In this document: positions 21,105 to 32,393 of the stretch, piece after piece | How the letters are laid out: each line of letters starts with the position of its first letter | Numbering within the stretch: the first letter of the stretch is position 1 | Source: Ambrosia x helenae | Lineage: Eukaryota > Streptophyta > Magnoliopsida > Asterales > Asteraceae | DNA: 64,000 bases | NCBI GenBank assembly: GCA_030844895.1 | Contig: CM061223.1 | Span: forward strand, 34,257,435 to 34,321,434 | Direction of reading: 5' to 3' | Notes under the pieces: generated by a model | Told to the model about the DNA's origin: nothing | Databases searched by the model: none | Seen by the model: only the letters and a program-made list of their open reading frames with translations | Made by a program: the position numbers and the translations under genes

Positions 21105-22042
21105 ATAGACCCTTTCTGACCACACTAATTCCAAGGTTGACTACATTTAATGCTTAAAGTTAAAGTATATGGGGCATATGGTTCCATACGCCCCATATAG
21201 GTGGCGTATGGTACCATACACCCTATATAGAGGGCGTGTAGATAAAAATGGGGGGGGGGGGTGTAGTTATCATGACCCATTATTATATGCTTTTCCAATG
21301 ACAATTTACTTTTATTACGTGATTCTCCCGCTTTAAAATTTTTTATGTCTAGCTATAAATCCAAGCTCTTAAAAAATGACCCCATAGGAAAAAAAAATCT
21401 TGAGTTTAATCAACCCCTAAATACCTACAATCCACATACAATCAATCAGAGGGTGTTTAGAATTAATCAAAACCGAATATATCAAAATAGAGAGAAATAG
21501 CTATATATAAATGGAGTTTGTGTCTGTTAATCTGCAGGTTTATTAGCTCAATAATAAACTCGTTCCATAGAGAGAAATAACTATATATAAAAAGATAAAG
21601 CTAATAAGTTGTTTGCGTTATTAAACGTACTTATTGTGCATGATAACTGAATAAAATAACAAGTAAATTGCCGTTGAAAATTTATTGTATCACAAGGGAA
21701 AGTGTCTTTTTTTCATACTTTTCTTCTAGTTTCGTCAATGGTCATTGCTTAATCCAACTTCTAGTGTTTTTTTATCAAATTAATTTCTTTTTGACACAAA
21801 ATATCTTTAAATATTCCTGAGTCTTTGGTGAGATAACAACATTAACTTAAATGTCTCTATCACAAATATAACATTTGAAAATTGTAATTATCTTTCGTAA
21901 CCATGTTTGACCCGGTTTCACAAGCTTATGTTTTTGCTACTAATTATATACGACTCATATGAACGTGGGTGTGCAGGATAGCCATCCTCCAAACTAATCA
22001 ATTAACCTAAATACCTCTTAAATTAATTTAGACACGTAAAAT

Positions 22043-22090
22043 TGTTGAAAATCATGGTATCAAATACGAATCGGAAGCGGGTTATATTTG
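22043..22090 (-). repeat. Copia-3 3' LTR, first piece
   Basis: TGTTGAAAATCATGGTATC matches the 5' LTR at 49790. The LTR is cut at 22090 by copia-2 and continues at 35622 (TTTACAAAACCG), exactly as in the uninterrupted sequence at 49830-49850. Confidence 0.88.
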
Positions 22091-22742
22091 TGTTGGATCA
22101 GCACTTAGCTTGTAAACAGATTATTATCAAGAACACTTGCTAGGATTTATCAAAGTATTTAGCATAGCGGAATAAGTATAAGTGTGCTAAGTTAAGATTT
22201 CACTTTTAACAGGAGTTATTACCCCCCCTCAGTTAATGCACTAAAATAATAAATGAGAATCAAAGTAATGAGTAAATAAAACAGTAAAAGCTATTAATGA
22301 TTCTCAAAATATATATAGAAAATGTTACTGCAAAAGATTGTATAAAATAGAGGGGATGAACCCATCTATTTATAGACCAAGAGTGCGTACATTGAAAGTA
22401 TAAAAATGATTATAATAATACTACAACAGACTGTAGTATCTGCAATTTGTACACAAAGTAACATAATACTAATATAAAACTAAACTGCTGAAGATCAAGG
22501 GCGGTGGGAAGCTTCCAAGGAAGTGCTGATGAGTGACAAACTTCTGATGAGTAATCTTCAGGGGTTGTTCTTCAGATGTCTGTCTGGTTCATCTTCAAAA
22601 CTTCTGATTCTTTACACTTCAGGACTTTGTTTATCAGCTTCTTCAGGACTTAGTGATCTCCTACTTCAGCAGCTTAAACAAAACATTTAGAGGATGTAAG
22701 ACTAAGGTTTATACTGGCTTGTCAATCCTCTTTGACCCTACA
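22091..22742 (-). repeat. Copia-2 3' LTR
   Basis: It runs from TGTTGGATCAGCACTTAG to TTTGACCCTACA on the plus strand, adjoining the purine tract CCAGGGGGAGAT (minus, 22743-22754). TATA-like CTATAAATAG lies near 22368-22377 on the minus strand. Confidence 0.9.
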
Positions 22743-22795
22743 ATCTCCCCCTGGATTGATGAAGCCAAAACCTTTGTCTATCTTTATTTATAAGA

Positions 22796-25700
22796 TCATC
22801 TTTTCCTTGAGTTAAGAATTCTCCAAATTTCCTTGATTATTTGAAATTTGAGATCTCTGAGCTCTGGTTCTGTAAGTAGTTCTTTGTCTGGAACAGTGTT
22901 CTAAATGGCTTGAAGATCTTCACCTGATAGTTTCTCCAATTCAGTTGTGTAGTGAAGGACTTTTGATGTGAAATTTTTTCTTTCCAGAACCATGGAATTG
23001 GACTTGTAGGTGAAGTACCATTTGACAATTGGAGATTTGGATTTGAAGAAGTTGTCATTGTATGGTACTATTTGGAGGTTTGAAGATAGGTCTGATGTTG
23101 GTGGTTTTTCTTTTTCAGCTGTGATCAGATTGGATCTCCTTCCACGTTCAACAAGTACAGTACCGGGTGTATCACTAGAAATAGGAAGGTGATGTTCAGT
23201 GATTACCTTGGTCTGTTTTTGATCTGTGATGGTCTGCTTCAGTTGATATGCAAACGTTGCTGGATCCCTATCTTGTGTTAACAGAGGCTTTTCATCAATT
23301 GTGAAGTCATCTTCAATAATGGTGTTCTTTTCAATCAGCACCATCTTGAAGTCTGTTTTTATTTGTTCCTCTGGCTTCTTTTTGGTAGCAGGCTCTGTTG
23401 GTTTAGGGTGAACACCAGAAGTTTTGAACTTCTCTGGATTTGCATGTCTTTCAGCCTTGAACTTCTTGTAAGTGTCATAAAGTACGTCTTTTTTCCATTT
23501 GCACACTTGATTCTTTGAACCATAGTTGTTCTCTACCAATTCTTGTATGATTTGGGCCCTCTTCAACTTCCTTTCTTTTTCTGTGGCTAGCTTGTCTGAT
23601 ACAAGTTGTGCCCTATATATAAGTTCATCAGTTAAGAGTCCCCTAAGTGAGTGTTTCTTTATCTTGTTGTTTTTGTTGATATAGTTCATCAGCTGTTGTC
23701 TTTTATCTTCTTCAGCAGCAAGGAGTTTTTGCTCAGTAACTCTTTCTTGTCCTTCTAACTCACCTAGCTTATTTTCATAAGCTATTAATTAGTCATCAAA
23801 GCTTGTGTCATCCCTTGCTTCTAAGCTGTTTCAGATCTCATCTTCCATAGCCTTCTTCTTTGCTTCTTTTGAACTCTCCTCCATTTGTTCTTTTGAAAAT
23901 GATATGGGAGAAGGGTTCAAAACAGTTTTAGGAGTGGGAACAGGCTTTGGAATATCAGCTGGAGTAGATTATGTTGCTTTAGAAGGCTGTTCTGGTTTAG
24001 TGCAGGAAGTATCAACTACTGAAGTGTTGATCTGAGCATCAACTACTGAAGGATTGTCTTCAATACTTTTGGTCTTGCCTTCAGCAGTTTCTTCACTAAT
24101 GCCTTGGGTTGACTACTCAGCTTTTTCTCTAAGGAGTCTTTCTTGTTTTTCATACCAGTCATGTCTTTCTTTTAAAGCTATTTCTTGCCTTGTTTTGACT
24201 GTTTCTTTTTGGGCATCCTTGAGTTGTGCTTCTCTAGCCTTTTTAGAGGCTTCAAGAGACACAACCTATGGTTCCTTTGACATCTCCCCCTTTTTGGCTT
24301 CATCCACTTCTGGAAACCAAGGAGGTGGAGGTGTTACACCAGATAAATGGGCCAATTGTCTTCTGTTGTCTTCCATTTTTCTTGACAACTCACCAAGCTT
24401 GTGATCAATTGCATTGTTTATCATCTCTATCTGAGTTTTGTTCTTTAACTCTATAGCAGTCATAAAGGTTTGAAGATGTGCAAATATAAGTTGGTACACC
24501 ATCTGGTACAGGGGACCATCTGGGCTGCATAGTTAGTTCAATTCTATGCTTAATGACCCAGAGAATTAGGTAGGCTTTTGTGAGTGTGGAGGGTGTGTTT
24601 TGGGGTGATCCTCAGTATGAACTGGGGTTGCCACTTTATGGGAATTAGGATTCAAGTGGTGTTTAACCTGATCTTCTATGACTGTCTCTTTAAGTACAGA
24701 TACATTAGATTCAGGACCTTCACAATCAGCCGTCAATTCTTTTTGTGGAGATTTTGAAACATCATCCAAATTAATGGAATCATCTGAATCCCTTATGACA
24801 TCATCAATGATGAGATCATCAGTTGTACCATGAGCTAGGCCCAACCTAGTTGTCTCATGATCCTCTTTTTCTTGGTACTGAGGTTTTCCTACCTCGGGCA
24901 CAAGGCCTTCATCAATAGTTGCCACATTTGAGGTCTTAGCTATGGTACTACTGTCCTCAAATCCACCACTGGATGGTATAAGAGTAGTAGCAGCCTCAAA
25001 TGCACCTAAAGTATCTAAGTTTGGGCTTAGACACCTTGGTTCCTCCTCATATCTTTGGTTAGAGCTGACAACATTCTCATCAATGTCCATATCTGTGTTT
25101 TGATCCCCTGTTTTATGTGGTGATTGGGGATTGACATTTTCAGATGGATTGTTTTCTTTCATCTCGGAGAGAATATTAGCTATCTCAACTGCCGTGTGAG
25201 ATGTTTCTTGTTTAGCAGTTGGGTTTGGTTCAGTTGTTTCAAAAGAAGGGTCAATAGTTATTGTCTTTTTAAGTTTCTTTCTAGCAAACCGAATGGATAT
25301 GGGTGCTCTTGGGGGTGTTTGAGATGGATGAGACTGGGAGAAAGTTTCAGTCACATCTTTCAAAAGTGCAGATTGCACATCAGCAGTGTCAGACATCTTA
25401 TCTTCCTGAATTGCTTTTCTTTTTGGGTTGCTGGGTTTGGATTTTTGTTGTTTGGGTTGTTTTGGCTTTTTAGGAGTGGGTTTTGAAGATGTTTGTACCT
25501 TGGGGACTCTGGCTTATTCCCCTTGGTCATCCTCTGGAAAAGTGCGGTTTGTTATGCCTAGAGTATGCTTGTGAGAATAAAGGATTTAAAATAGATGTTT
25601 TACCCACAAGCACCTATTCTCCTAGTTCTTTGATAATGCATTGCATGATGAACCTTGGATACAACAAAATTTCTATTTCTCATTTTGGTGATGCAACACC

Positions 25701-26240
25701 AACTCATTGAAAAAGTATGAGGATGCCTATATTTAGTTTCATTCACAATGGAATGAAAAATTGGTTGCAAAGTTGAGGGCATCTGATCAGACGATCCTGT
25801 CTTTGGACTTAAACACATGATAATATAGTGAAACAAAAGTTTATATTTTGGATCAAAATATTTCTTGTAAATAGTAGCATGTGATAAAGTAACTTGGTAA
25901 CCACACTCAGTTATGGTTGATTGGATTGTTCCACTGGGAATTTGATCATGCGCTTCAGCATCATCAAGACTAGTCTGTTTCCCAGGGTTGCCGGTGTGAT
26001 TTCCATAGCTTTTCCTTTGATCATCGTCTTCAGGGAAGTGACCTTACCATTCACGGTAACAGCCTCAGCGTTTGCCCATAACTCATTGAGAGTTTCAGTG
26101 TAGATTGGTGGGTCAATGGTGAAGGCCGTGTAATATTGAGATTTTACGACCAAATCAATGATTTCATTGTATTGGGACCATGCTTCATCCTTTTTGAAGT
26201 AGCCTCTTTGATTATGTCCATGTTTAAGAACTAGAGCCAT
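22796..26240 (-). pseudogene. Copia-2 ORF3, about 1,150 codons, function unknown
   Basis: Extra ORF between RNase H and the 3' LTR. It starts MALVLKHGHNQRGYFKKDEA at 26240; an N-terminal domain follows with LNELWANAEAVTV, EITPATL, FHYIIMCLSPKTG and SKVHHAMHYQRTRRIGACG. After a frameshift near 25980 and unclear frames to 25400, one frame runs from 25396 to TGA at 22796, interrupted by about seven single stops. It encodes a low-complexity acidic/proline region, a coiled coil (EASKKAREAQLKDAQKETVK, then KERHDWYEKQERLLREKAE, about 24250-24120), a basic K/E-rich region (KLKRAQIIQELVENNYGSKN) and a C-terminal domain (DPATFAYQLKQTI ... EIWRILNSRKR). No transmembrane segment, signal peptide, zinc knuckle or catalytic motif is visible. 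Copia-1 carries a deleted homologue. Confidence 0.72.
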
Positions 26241-26409
26241 TTGTGCTTGATAAAATAAATGCAGGTTTCAGAGAGGGTTGGAGAGAGGAAGTTTTGTTTT
26301 TGTACATCAGTACTTTCTCTCATTATGATCAATAGAAGTTTTGTGATATGAGTAACAAAAATAAGTGAAATTGAAAATTTGTGCAGAATAATGAAAACAC
26401 TTACAAAAA

Positions 26410-26877
26410 TTACTCCAAGTTTAGCATCCCAAGCATGGATACTAACTTCTGAAAGGTTGTTGTGTCAAGAGGTTTTGTGAAAATATCAACAATTTGATTT
26501 GCTGTTGACACATATTTGACCTCAATTTTGCCTTTTTCATAGAAATCTCTGATGAAATGATACCTGATTTCAATGTGTTTAGTCTTTGAAAACTGAATAG
26601 GATTTTGAATTATGCTAATGGCTGAGGTACTGTCTAGTAACAATGGTGTCTTGGTTTCTTTGATTCCATAATCAAGCAATTGATTGTGAAGCCATTGTAT
26701 CTGTGAAGTATAGCTTACAGCTACAATATACTCTACTTTAGCAGTTGATGTGGCCACAGATGTTTGCTTCTTTGATTGCCATGACACCAGACAGTTTCCA
26801 ATGAATTGACATCCGCCAGATGTTGATTTTCTTGACATTTTGCACCCTGCATAGTCGCTATCTGAAAAGGCTATCAA
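26410..26877 (-). pseudogene. Copia-2 RNase H
   Basis: An open 155-codon stretch contains FSDSDYAGCKMSRKSTSGG, TAKVEYIVAVSYTSQ, LDSTSAISIIQNPIQF and KHIEIRYHFIRDFYEKG and ends LVSMLGMLNLE. The catalytic Glu of the AEAEY motif is preceded by altered residues (AKVEY), so the metal-binding Glu itself is kept. The upstream part (27100-26880) is frameshifted. Confidence 0.88.
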
Positions 26878-27124
26878 TTTGGTACTGCTGACAGCAGGAA
26901 ACTAAATTCCTAGATTACGAATTCCTTTCAGATATCTAAAAATTCTTTTGACTACCATAAGGTGTGATTCCCTAGGAGCTGATTGATATCTAGCACAAAA
27001 CACATGTTGAAAACATAATATCTGTCTAGAAGCAGTTAAGTAAAGAAGGAACCTATTATACATCTATAGGTGGTTTGATCAACCTGTTTTCCTTGATCAT
27101 CTGGTTCAACTTGTGTGGTTGGAC

Positions 27125-28712
27125 TCATGGGGTGGAACATGATTTACAGTCTTGTAAAGAAAATTTATTCAATAATTCTTTAACATATTTAGATTGATGT
27201 ATAAAAGTTCCATTTTCTTGTTGTTTGATCTGCAGTCCTAAAAAGTATTGCAATTCTCCCATGGTACTTATCTCAAATTTAGATTGCATGAGTTTCTTTA
27301 ATTCTTCAAACAGTTTTGTATTGGTTGAACCAAAAATGATATCATCAACATAAATTTGAACAAGAAAGATGTGATTTCCAACATGCATAATAAAAAGAGT
27401 TTTATCAATGGAACCTCTTGTGAAGAGATTTTTGAGTAAAAATGTTGAAAGTGCATCATACCAAGCTCTGGGAGCTTGTTTTAGCCCATATAGAGCCTTG
27501 TCAAGTTTGTATACCCAATTTGGATGAGCAGGATCCTCAAACCCAGGTGGCTGACAAACATACACTTCCTCTTTTATTTTGCCATAAAAAAATGCACTCT
27601 TTACATCCATTTGAAAAACTTTGATTTTGTTGGAAATTGCATAAGCCAAAAATAACCTGATGGCTTCAAGCCTTGCAACTGGAGCAAAAGTTTCATCATA
27701 ATCAATTCTTTCTTCTTGTGAGAAGCCATGAACCACCAGTCTTGCCTTGTTCTTGATGATTAAACCAGACTCATCTTGTTTGTTTCTGAAAACCCATCTT
27801 GTGCCAATTGGTAGCTTGTTAGGAGGTAAGGGACAAATTTCTCAGACCTGTTGCTTCTTGAATTGCAGCAACTCATCCTTCATAGCTTCAACCCAATTGT
27901 TATTTTTAAGGGCTTCCTGGTATTTCTTTGGTTCCAACTGTGAAATAAATGCAGAAAAAGAAGCAAAAGTTGGAGAGTTGGTTTCTTGTAAGTACCCCTA
28001 CAGCAATGTCACCCATGATTTGTTCCAATGGATGATTTCTGTATTCTATCAATTGTAATTCCATAGGAGTGGACTCTTGAGCTTCTTCAAACGAACTACT
28101 GAGATTGATGATGTCTGATTCAGTTGTTTATACAGCTTCAGAAATTTGGGAACTGAATCAGAAGATTGTGGTGTTTCAGCAGTTTTTTGGTCTATAGAAG
28201 TTTGTACAACTTCTGTTGGTTTAGGAGTTGATTTGACTGTATTAGGAGTCCATGATGGAGGACCATAATCAAACCATTGATCACCATAATAAGTGGGTTT
28301 AGATGAATTAATAGCAGTCTTCTCAGGTTCGAAATTAAAATTGTCAAGATCAAAGAGTTCAGCAGGATGTGCTGGAATGAGAGTGTGTTTTGACTCATTA
28401 AACTTGACATTCAGTGTTTCTTCAACTATCTTGGTTCTTGAATTGAAAACTTTGTAGGCTTTTCTTATAGAAGAGTAACCAAGAAAGTAACCTGAATCAA
28501 CTTTTGCAGCAAACTTTGAAATAGAGTCTTTGATATTCAGAATAAATCATTGACATCTAAAAGTTCTAAAGAAGGAGGTCAAAGGCTTGATGTTATGAAG
28601 AATTTCATAAGAAGTTTTGGAATGTCTTTTGTTGACAAGGACTCTATTTTGAATATAACAAGCTGTGTTAACTGTTTCAGCCCAAAAATAAAGAGGTAGG
28701 CCTGAATCAGCT
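27125..28712 (-). pseudogene. Copia-2 integrase end and reverse transcriptase
   Basis: Pol resumes after the solo LTR. It runs through the integrase C-terminal part (about 28712-28200), the variable region, and reverse transcriptase with FQMDVKSAFFYGKIKEEVY, ALYGLKQAPRAWYD and the catalytic YVDD at 27341-27352, ending LQDCKSCSTP near 27128. The RT stretch 27736-27125 is open. Upstream, stops and frameshifts are frequent, for example near 27840 and 28120. Confidence 0.85.
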
Positions 28713-30263
28713 AACATTGTAACACCCCAACCGATGGCGGAAACATCGAGGTGTCACGTAAGAATGAGTATACAGTAGCACATGGTAATCAAATTTTAAT
28801 TAAAATTAATTTAAAGTGCAAATATCCAAAAATGAACATACATAATGAGTTTTAAGTGGAAATCTAATACATCACAAAAACCAAACAAGCATAGACTTCA
28901 GTTTGCCTTCTCATGTAAATACTCTAGTCTTCATGCATCATTATTTCCTGTTGAGTTGTAAAGATGGGGGGGGGGTCAACTAGAAGTTGGTGAGAATACA
29001 TAAGCCATGTCAAGCAAATAGTTTAAGTATAAAAGTTTAGCAATTCATATGTCTATCGTAAGTTTAAGTCTACATGAATAAACATAATATGTTGAATCGA
29101 CATAATTAAACCTCCGACTAGTTTAGGTCCATCCCGTCATCCACGGTTCACCTTAATAATATGTTGGAACGATAACAATCACCCACGCTACCTATGTAGG
29201 AGGTACACGTATCCGGGTGGGATTGTCAATCCAATAGATCTATTATTGAGTATCGTCGGCTTGGCCATAGCTAATGATTATGTAATGTTGAAACTCGTTG
29301 AAACTCGTTGAAACTGTTGTTGTTGTCTAATTCATGAGGCATTAAAGTTTACAACTTGACATGTATGTAGAATTGCTTAAGTATAATGTTGCAAGTATAA
29401 AGAATTGCATAAACATGGTTACGTAAACTCACCTTAGTATAGTATTAAGTCTTGAGAAATAGTATGAGTGTAGCCCAAAAGATTGCCAAGTATTACCCTA
29501 TGTATAAGGTAACAAATAAGTCTAAGTCTATCTAGTCTACAAGTATATTCTAGGGTTTCGATTTGGGGATAAACATTTGTTGGATTAATAATTAAAATGT
29601 TTGATAATTGAGAGAAATTTGATAAATAAATAAACAAAAGTCTTTTTATAAAATTTGAATTTAAGATGGTCACAATAATGAGTTTAAAGTATAAAAATAA
29701 TTTTTATAAAATTATTTTCTTAAAAATAGAATATTAAATCTATTTATTTCAAATTGTCAAAATTTAACTTTAATATTTAAAAATACTAAAATTAAAGATT
29801 TATTAGATTAAAAATTATATTTCTGTTCCAAATAATCAGAAGTAATTTATATAAAATTTTGGTGCAAAAATATTGAAAAATGAATTTATTATGATTTATT
29901 TATGATTAAAACTAACAAAAATTGATTAAAAATATTAAATAAATGATTTTTCAGAAATAAAAATCATTTCAGAAAAGTTTAATGTTATAACAACTTAGAA
30001 TAATTTTTGTGGAAATTTATATAATTGTTTTGATGTTTTTATAGAATTTTATAAATCAAATAGAATAAACTTGAATTATTTATTATATATATATAAATAA
30101 ATAATTTTTTGTAAACTAAAAATTGTATGTTAAAGTTTTTCACTAGATTAACATAAAATAATTTTTGTAGAATTTATAAAAGAGTTTTAGTATTTTAAAA
30201 TGAATTTTAAAATACAAGTAATTATATATAAGCTTTGAATGTAAAAAAATATACTTTGTTGAT

Positions 30264-30322
30264 GCCGGGGGTCGAACCCGCGTGGGCCCGCTCTAAAGCA
30301 CCAGACACAACCACTTGATCTA
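30264..30322 (-). other. tRNA-like module (A and B box) in solo LTR II
   Basis: Minus strand: an A-box-like TAGATCAAGTGG and a B box GGTTCGACCCC, in a T-arm-like context (CGCGGGTTCGACCCCCGGC), spaced about 45 bases apart as in tRNAs. No full cloverleaf forms, so it is a tRNA-derived remnant or Pol III-like motif, not a tRNA gene. Confidence 0.45.
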
Positions 30323-30430
30323 GATCAGTGGTTGTGTTTGGTTTCTGTTTGTTTTAAATATATGCACATGATCAGAAGTGTTCTTCCCCAAATATAAACA
30401 ATCGTGCCCTAGCTATTTCAATTGATTGAT

Positions 30431-30475
30431 TCACACAACAATAACCCAATTAATCATAGGGTTATTGTTGTGTGA
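30431..30475. repeat. Perfect 17 bp hairpin in the LTR leader
   Basis: TCACACAACAATAACCC (30431-30447) and GGGTTATTGTTGTGTGA (30459-30475) pair perfectly around an 11-base loop. It lies about 180 bases downstream of the TATA box in the transcribed (minus) direction. The homologous site in the LTR at 61090 keeps a stem with different sequence (62806-62853). Confidence 0.85.
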
Positions 30476-30650
30476 TTGCCGAATAACAAAACCCACATGA
30501 AAAAACAACACTTACAAATACGATTTCGTGTTTCTTGTGCGGTCAATCCCAAAAGTCAAACTTCGAGCAATGCTTGATTAACACGAAGGTTTAAGAGGAA
30601 TTGAGAGTGGGGGTTTATGTTTCGGCACATTAAGCTTGCCAAGGAGGGTT

Positions 30651-30661
30651 TAATTTATAGT
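30651..30661 (-). promoter_or_regulatory. TATA box of solo LTR II
   Basis: ACTATAAATTA on the minus strand, with leader sequence CCCCCACTCTCAATTCCTCT about 40 bases downstream. The copy at 61090-63696 has CTTATAAATAC at 63047-63057 followed by nearly the same leader. Confidence 0.6.
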
Positions 30662-30951
30662 GCTCCTACAGATTAGACGATTTAGAAACTTTGACCCACT
30701 CTTGAATATAAATGCGTGACAATTGATTCAATATTGGAAGGATTGAGCTGTTAAATGCGATAATGGTGCATAGGGTTGACACACATTGATTTATCGGTCA
30801 ATTAGAAGCATTAAATGGTGATAATTGTTCCACAATTCACGGCCAATTAGCTGGTCATGCAGACCAGCGTACAGCAGCGAAGGAAGGAGAGGAATAAGGG
30901 TTTCAGCAGGTATTAATACATTATCTGTTGGGGTTTAATCAGAATGGTCTC

Positions 30952-31041
30952 GTGGCTCAGATGGTTGGCGCGCGCGTGGGAGTTTCTGACCCGGCTTTCT
31001 GCCCGGGTTCGAATCATGCAGCTTCACAATTTTTTTTTTTT
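30952..31041 (+). other. Second tRNA-like module with T run, opposite strand
   Basis: Plus strand: A-box-like TGGCTCAGATGG (30953-30964), B box GGTTCGAATC (31007-31016) and a T12 run at 31030-31041 that would act as a Pol III terminator. It lies upstream of the LTR TATA box and points away from the first module. Confidence 0.45.
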
Positions 31042-31390
31042 AAACTGAAAGGGAAGAAAGGGGTTGGGCTTCAGTGGTTTGGGCCGCGCCTGTTGGGCCT
31101 TAGGCTATGCTGTGGGCTCAGCTCTTGGTCTCCACACACAAGAATTTGTTGGGTTTGATTGGGCTCAAGTAAGTGTCCAAGTATTACATAATTATATATA
31201 TTTTACCATTAAATAAAATAGGAAATATTATAATTATTATTTTTATTATTATTATTATATATACATTTCTATATATATATATATAAGTTGTGTGTGTTAG
31301 GCGTATTTGTATAAACTTAAGGATAAAATGTATATAATGAGGGCTTTGTGTATAAAAATTTGGGGGAAAATTTTGCGACATTACAAACAT

Positions 31391-32390
31391 TGTTCTTGCT
31401 GCTTCAATCAATGTTCTATTCTTCCTTTCTACCACACCATTTTGTTCAGGAGTTCTGGGAATGCTGAACTGTCTAACAATCCCTTTAGACAGGCAGAATT
31501 CATCCAGAGTTTTGTTCCTGAACTCTGTCCCATTGTCACTTCTGACGACTTTGACAGAGAGAGAATATTGTTTCTCTACTTGTATAATGAAGAATTTAAT
31601 GATATCAGCTGCCTCATCCTTGGAAAATAAGAAGAAGACCCATGTAAATCTTGAATAGTCATAAATGATGACCAAGCAATACTTCTTCTTACCAACGCTC
31701 ATGATTTTAACTGGCCCAAATAAGTCCATATGGAGTAGTTGAAGACATACAGTTGTTTTTTATTCATTAATAGACTTATACGAGGACTTATGCTTCTTAC
31801 CCTTAAGATAGGAAACACAATGTTCTTTACACTGATATTCCTTCAAGGGTTAGACCTATGACCAAGCCCATTTTAGTGACTTTATTTATGGTTTTAAACT
31901 TCACATGGCCAAGTCTCCTATGCCAAAGGTCTGTTTCTGAAGTTGATGCCTTTGAGAAGAAACAACCAGTGTTGTTCAATACCTTGTCCTTTTCAATGTC
32001 CACAGCATAGACATTGCCACATCTTTTGGAAATTAACAAGGTATGATCTTATATGAGCTTCTCAATCAACTTCTGGCCTTCTGGTGATATGATCTTGTAT
32101 GCTGATTTGGTGAAAAAGAAAGAATAACCCTTGTCACACATTTTAGAGACACTCATCAAGTTGTATTCCAATTTTTCAACCAGATTGACCTTGTCAAACT
32201 ACATTTTTCCAGAGGATACATTGTCATATCCTAGCACATATCCCTTGGCATTGTTCCCAAGGGACACAGATCCCTCTATTTGGCTTATAAATTGTTGATC
32301 AGGTACCTGCATCCTGTCATGTGCATTGAGCCTCCACTATCTACATACTAAATGTTGTTTAGACCTTTGGAGACCCTCTGCACAAAAAGT
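31391..32390 (-). pseudogene. Copia-2 protease and N-terminal integrase
   Basis: The protease motif is present as YVDSGG with the preceding Trp changed to a stop near 32345. The integrase zinc finger LWHRRLGHVKFKTINKVTKM is intact in sequence near 31940. The catalytic part MDLFGPVKIMSVGKKKYCL, RSDNGTEFRNK and PEQNGVVERKNRTLIE ends at the solo-LTR insertion after RTM (31391). It therefore keeps the Glu codon that is a stop in copia-1. Confidence 0.85.
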
Positions 32391-32393
32391 AGA

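Larger units (their letters stand above)
20311..21270. mobile_element. Fold-back-like element built of palindromic units
   Basis: The left end has ATCTACACACCCCCTC. The right end has GGGGTGTAG, preceded by GTGTAGATAAA, so the termini are inverted repeats. Inside are several copies of ATGGGGCGTATG and its complement CATACGCCCCAT, both dispersed and as palindromes, plus a tandem duplication at 20830-21071. There is no coding capacity. A clear TSD was not found; TTAT...GCTTTTC occurs on both sides but imperfectly. Fold-back transposon is the best guess. Confidence 0.45.
20098..22042. other. AT-rich spacer without genes
   Basis: No supported gene lies here. Apart from the palindromic element at about 20311-21270, the stretch holds AT-rich sequence. 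A short local duplication of GAGAGAAATA(G/A)CTATATATA lies at about 21491 and 21571. The open frame at 20407-20649 has no recognisable features. Confidence 0.5.
28718..31385 (-). mobile_element. Solo LTR, 2.7 kb, Tekay-like gypsy, family II (in copia-2)
   Basis: It starts TGTAACACCCCAACCGATGG and ends GCGACATTACA, with the TSD AACAT (28713-28717 and 31386-31390). The host integrase sequence closes perfectly as GCTAACATTGTTCTTGC. The start matches the LTRs at 40025 and 61090. On the minus strand the TATA box is ACTATAAATTA (30651-30661). The LTR carries two tRNA-like modules and a 17 bp hairpin (separate entries). No genes inside. Confidence 0.88.

Noticed and set aside
22796..26240. Envelope-like gene for copia-2 ORF3
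   Set aside because: No signal peptide, transmembrane segment or coat-like motif is visible; the position alone is not enough.
30952..31020. A genuine tRNA gene
   Set aside because: A and B boxes are present but acceptor and T-stem pairing are not; it sits inside an LTR.
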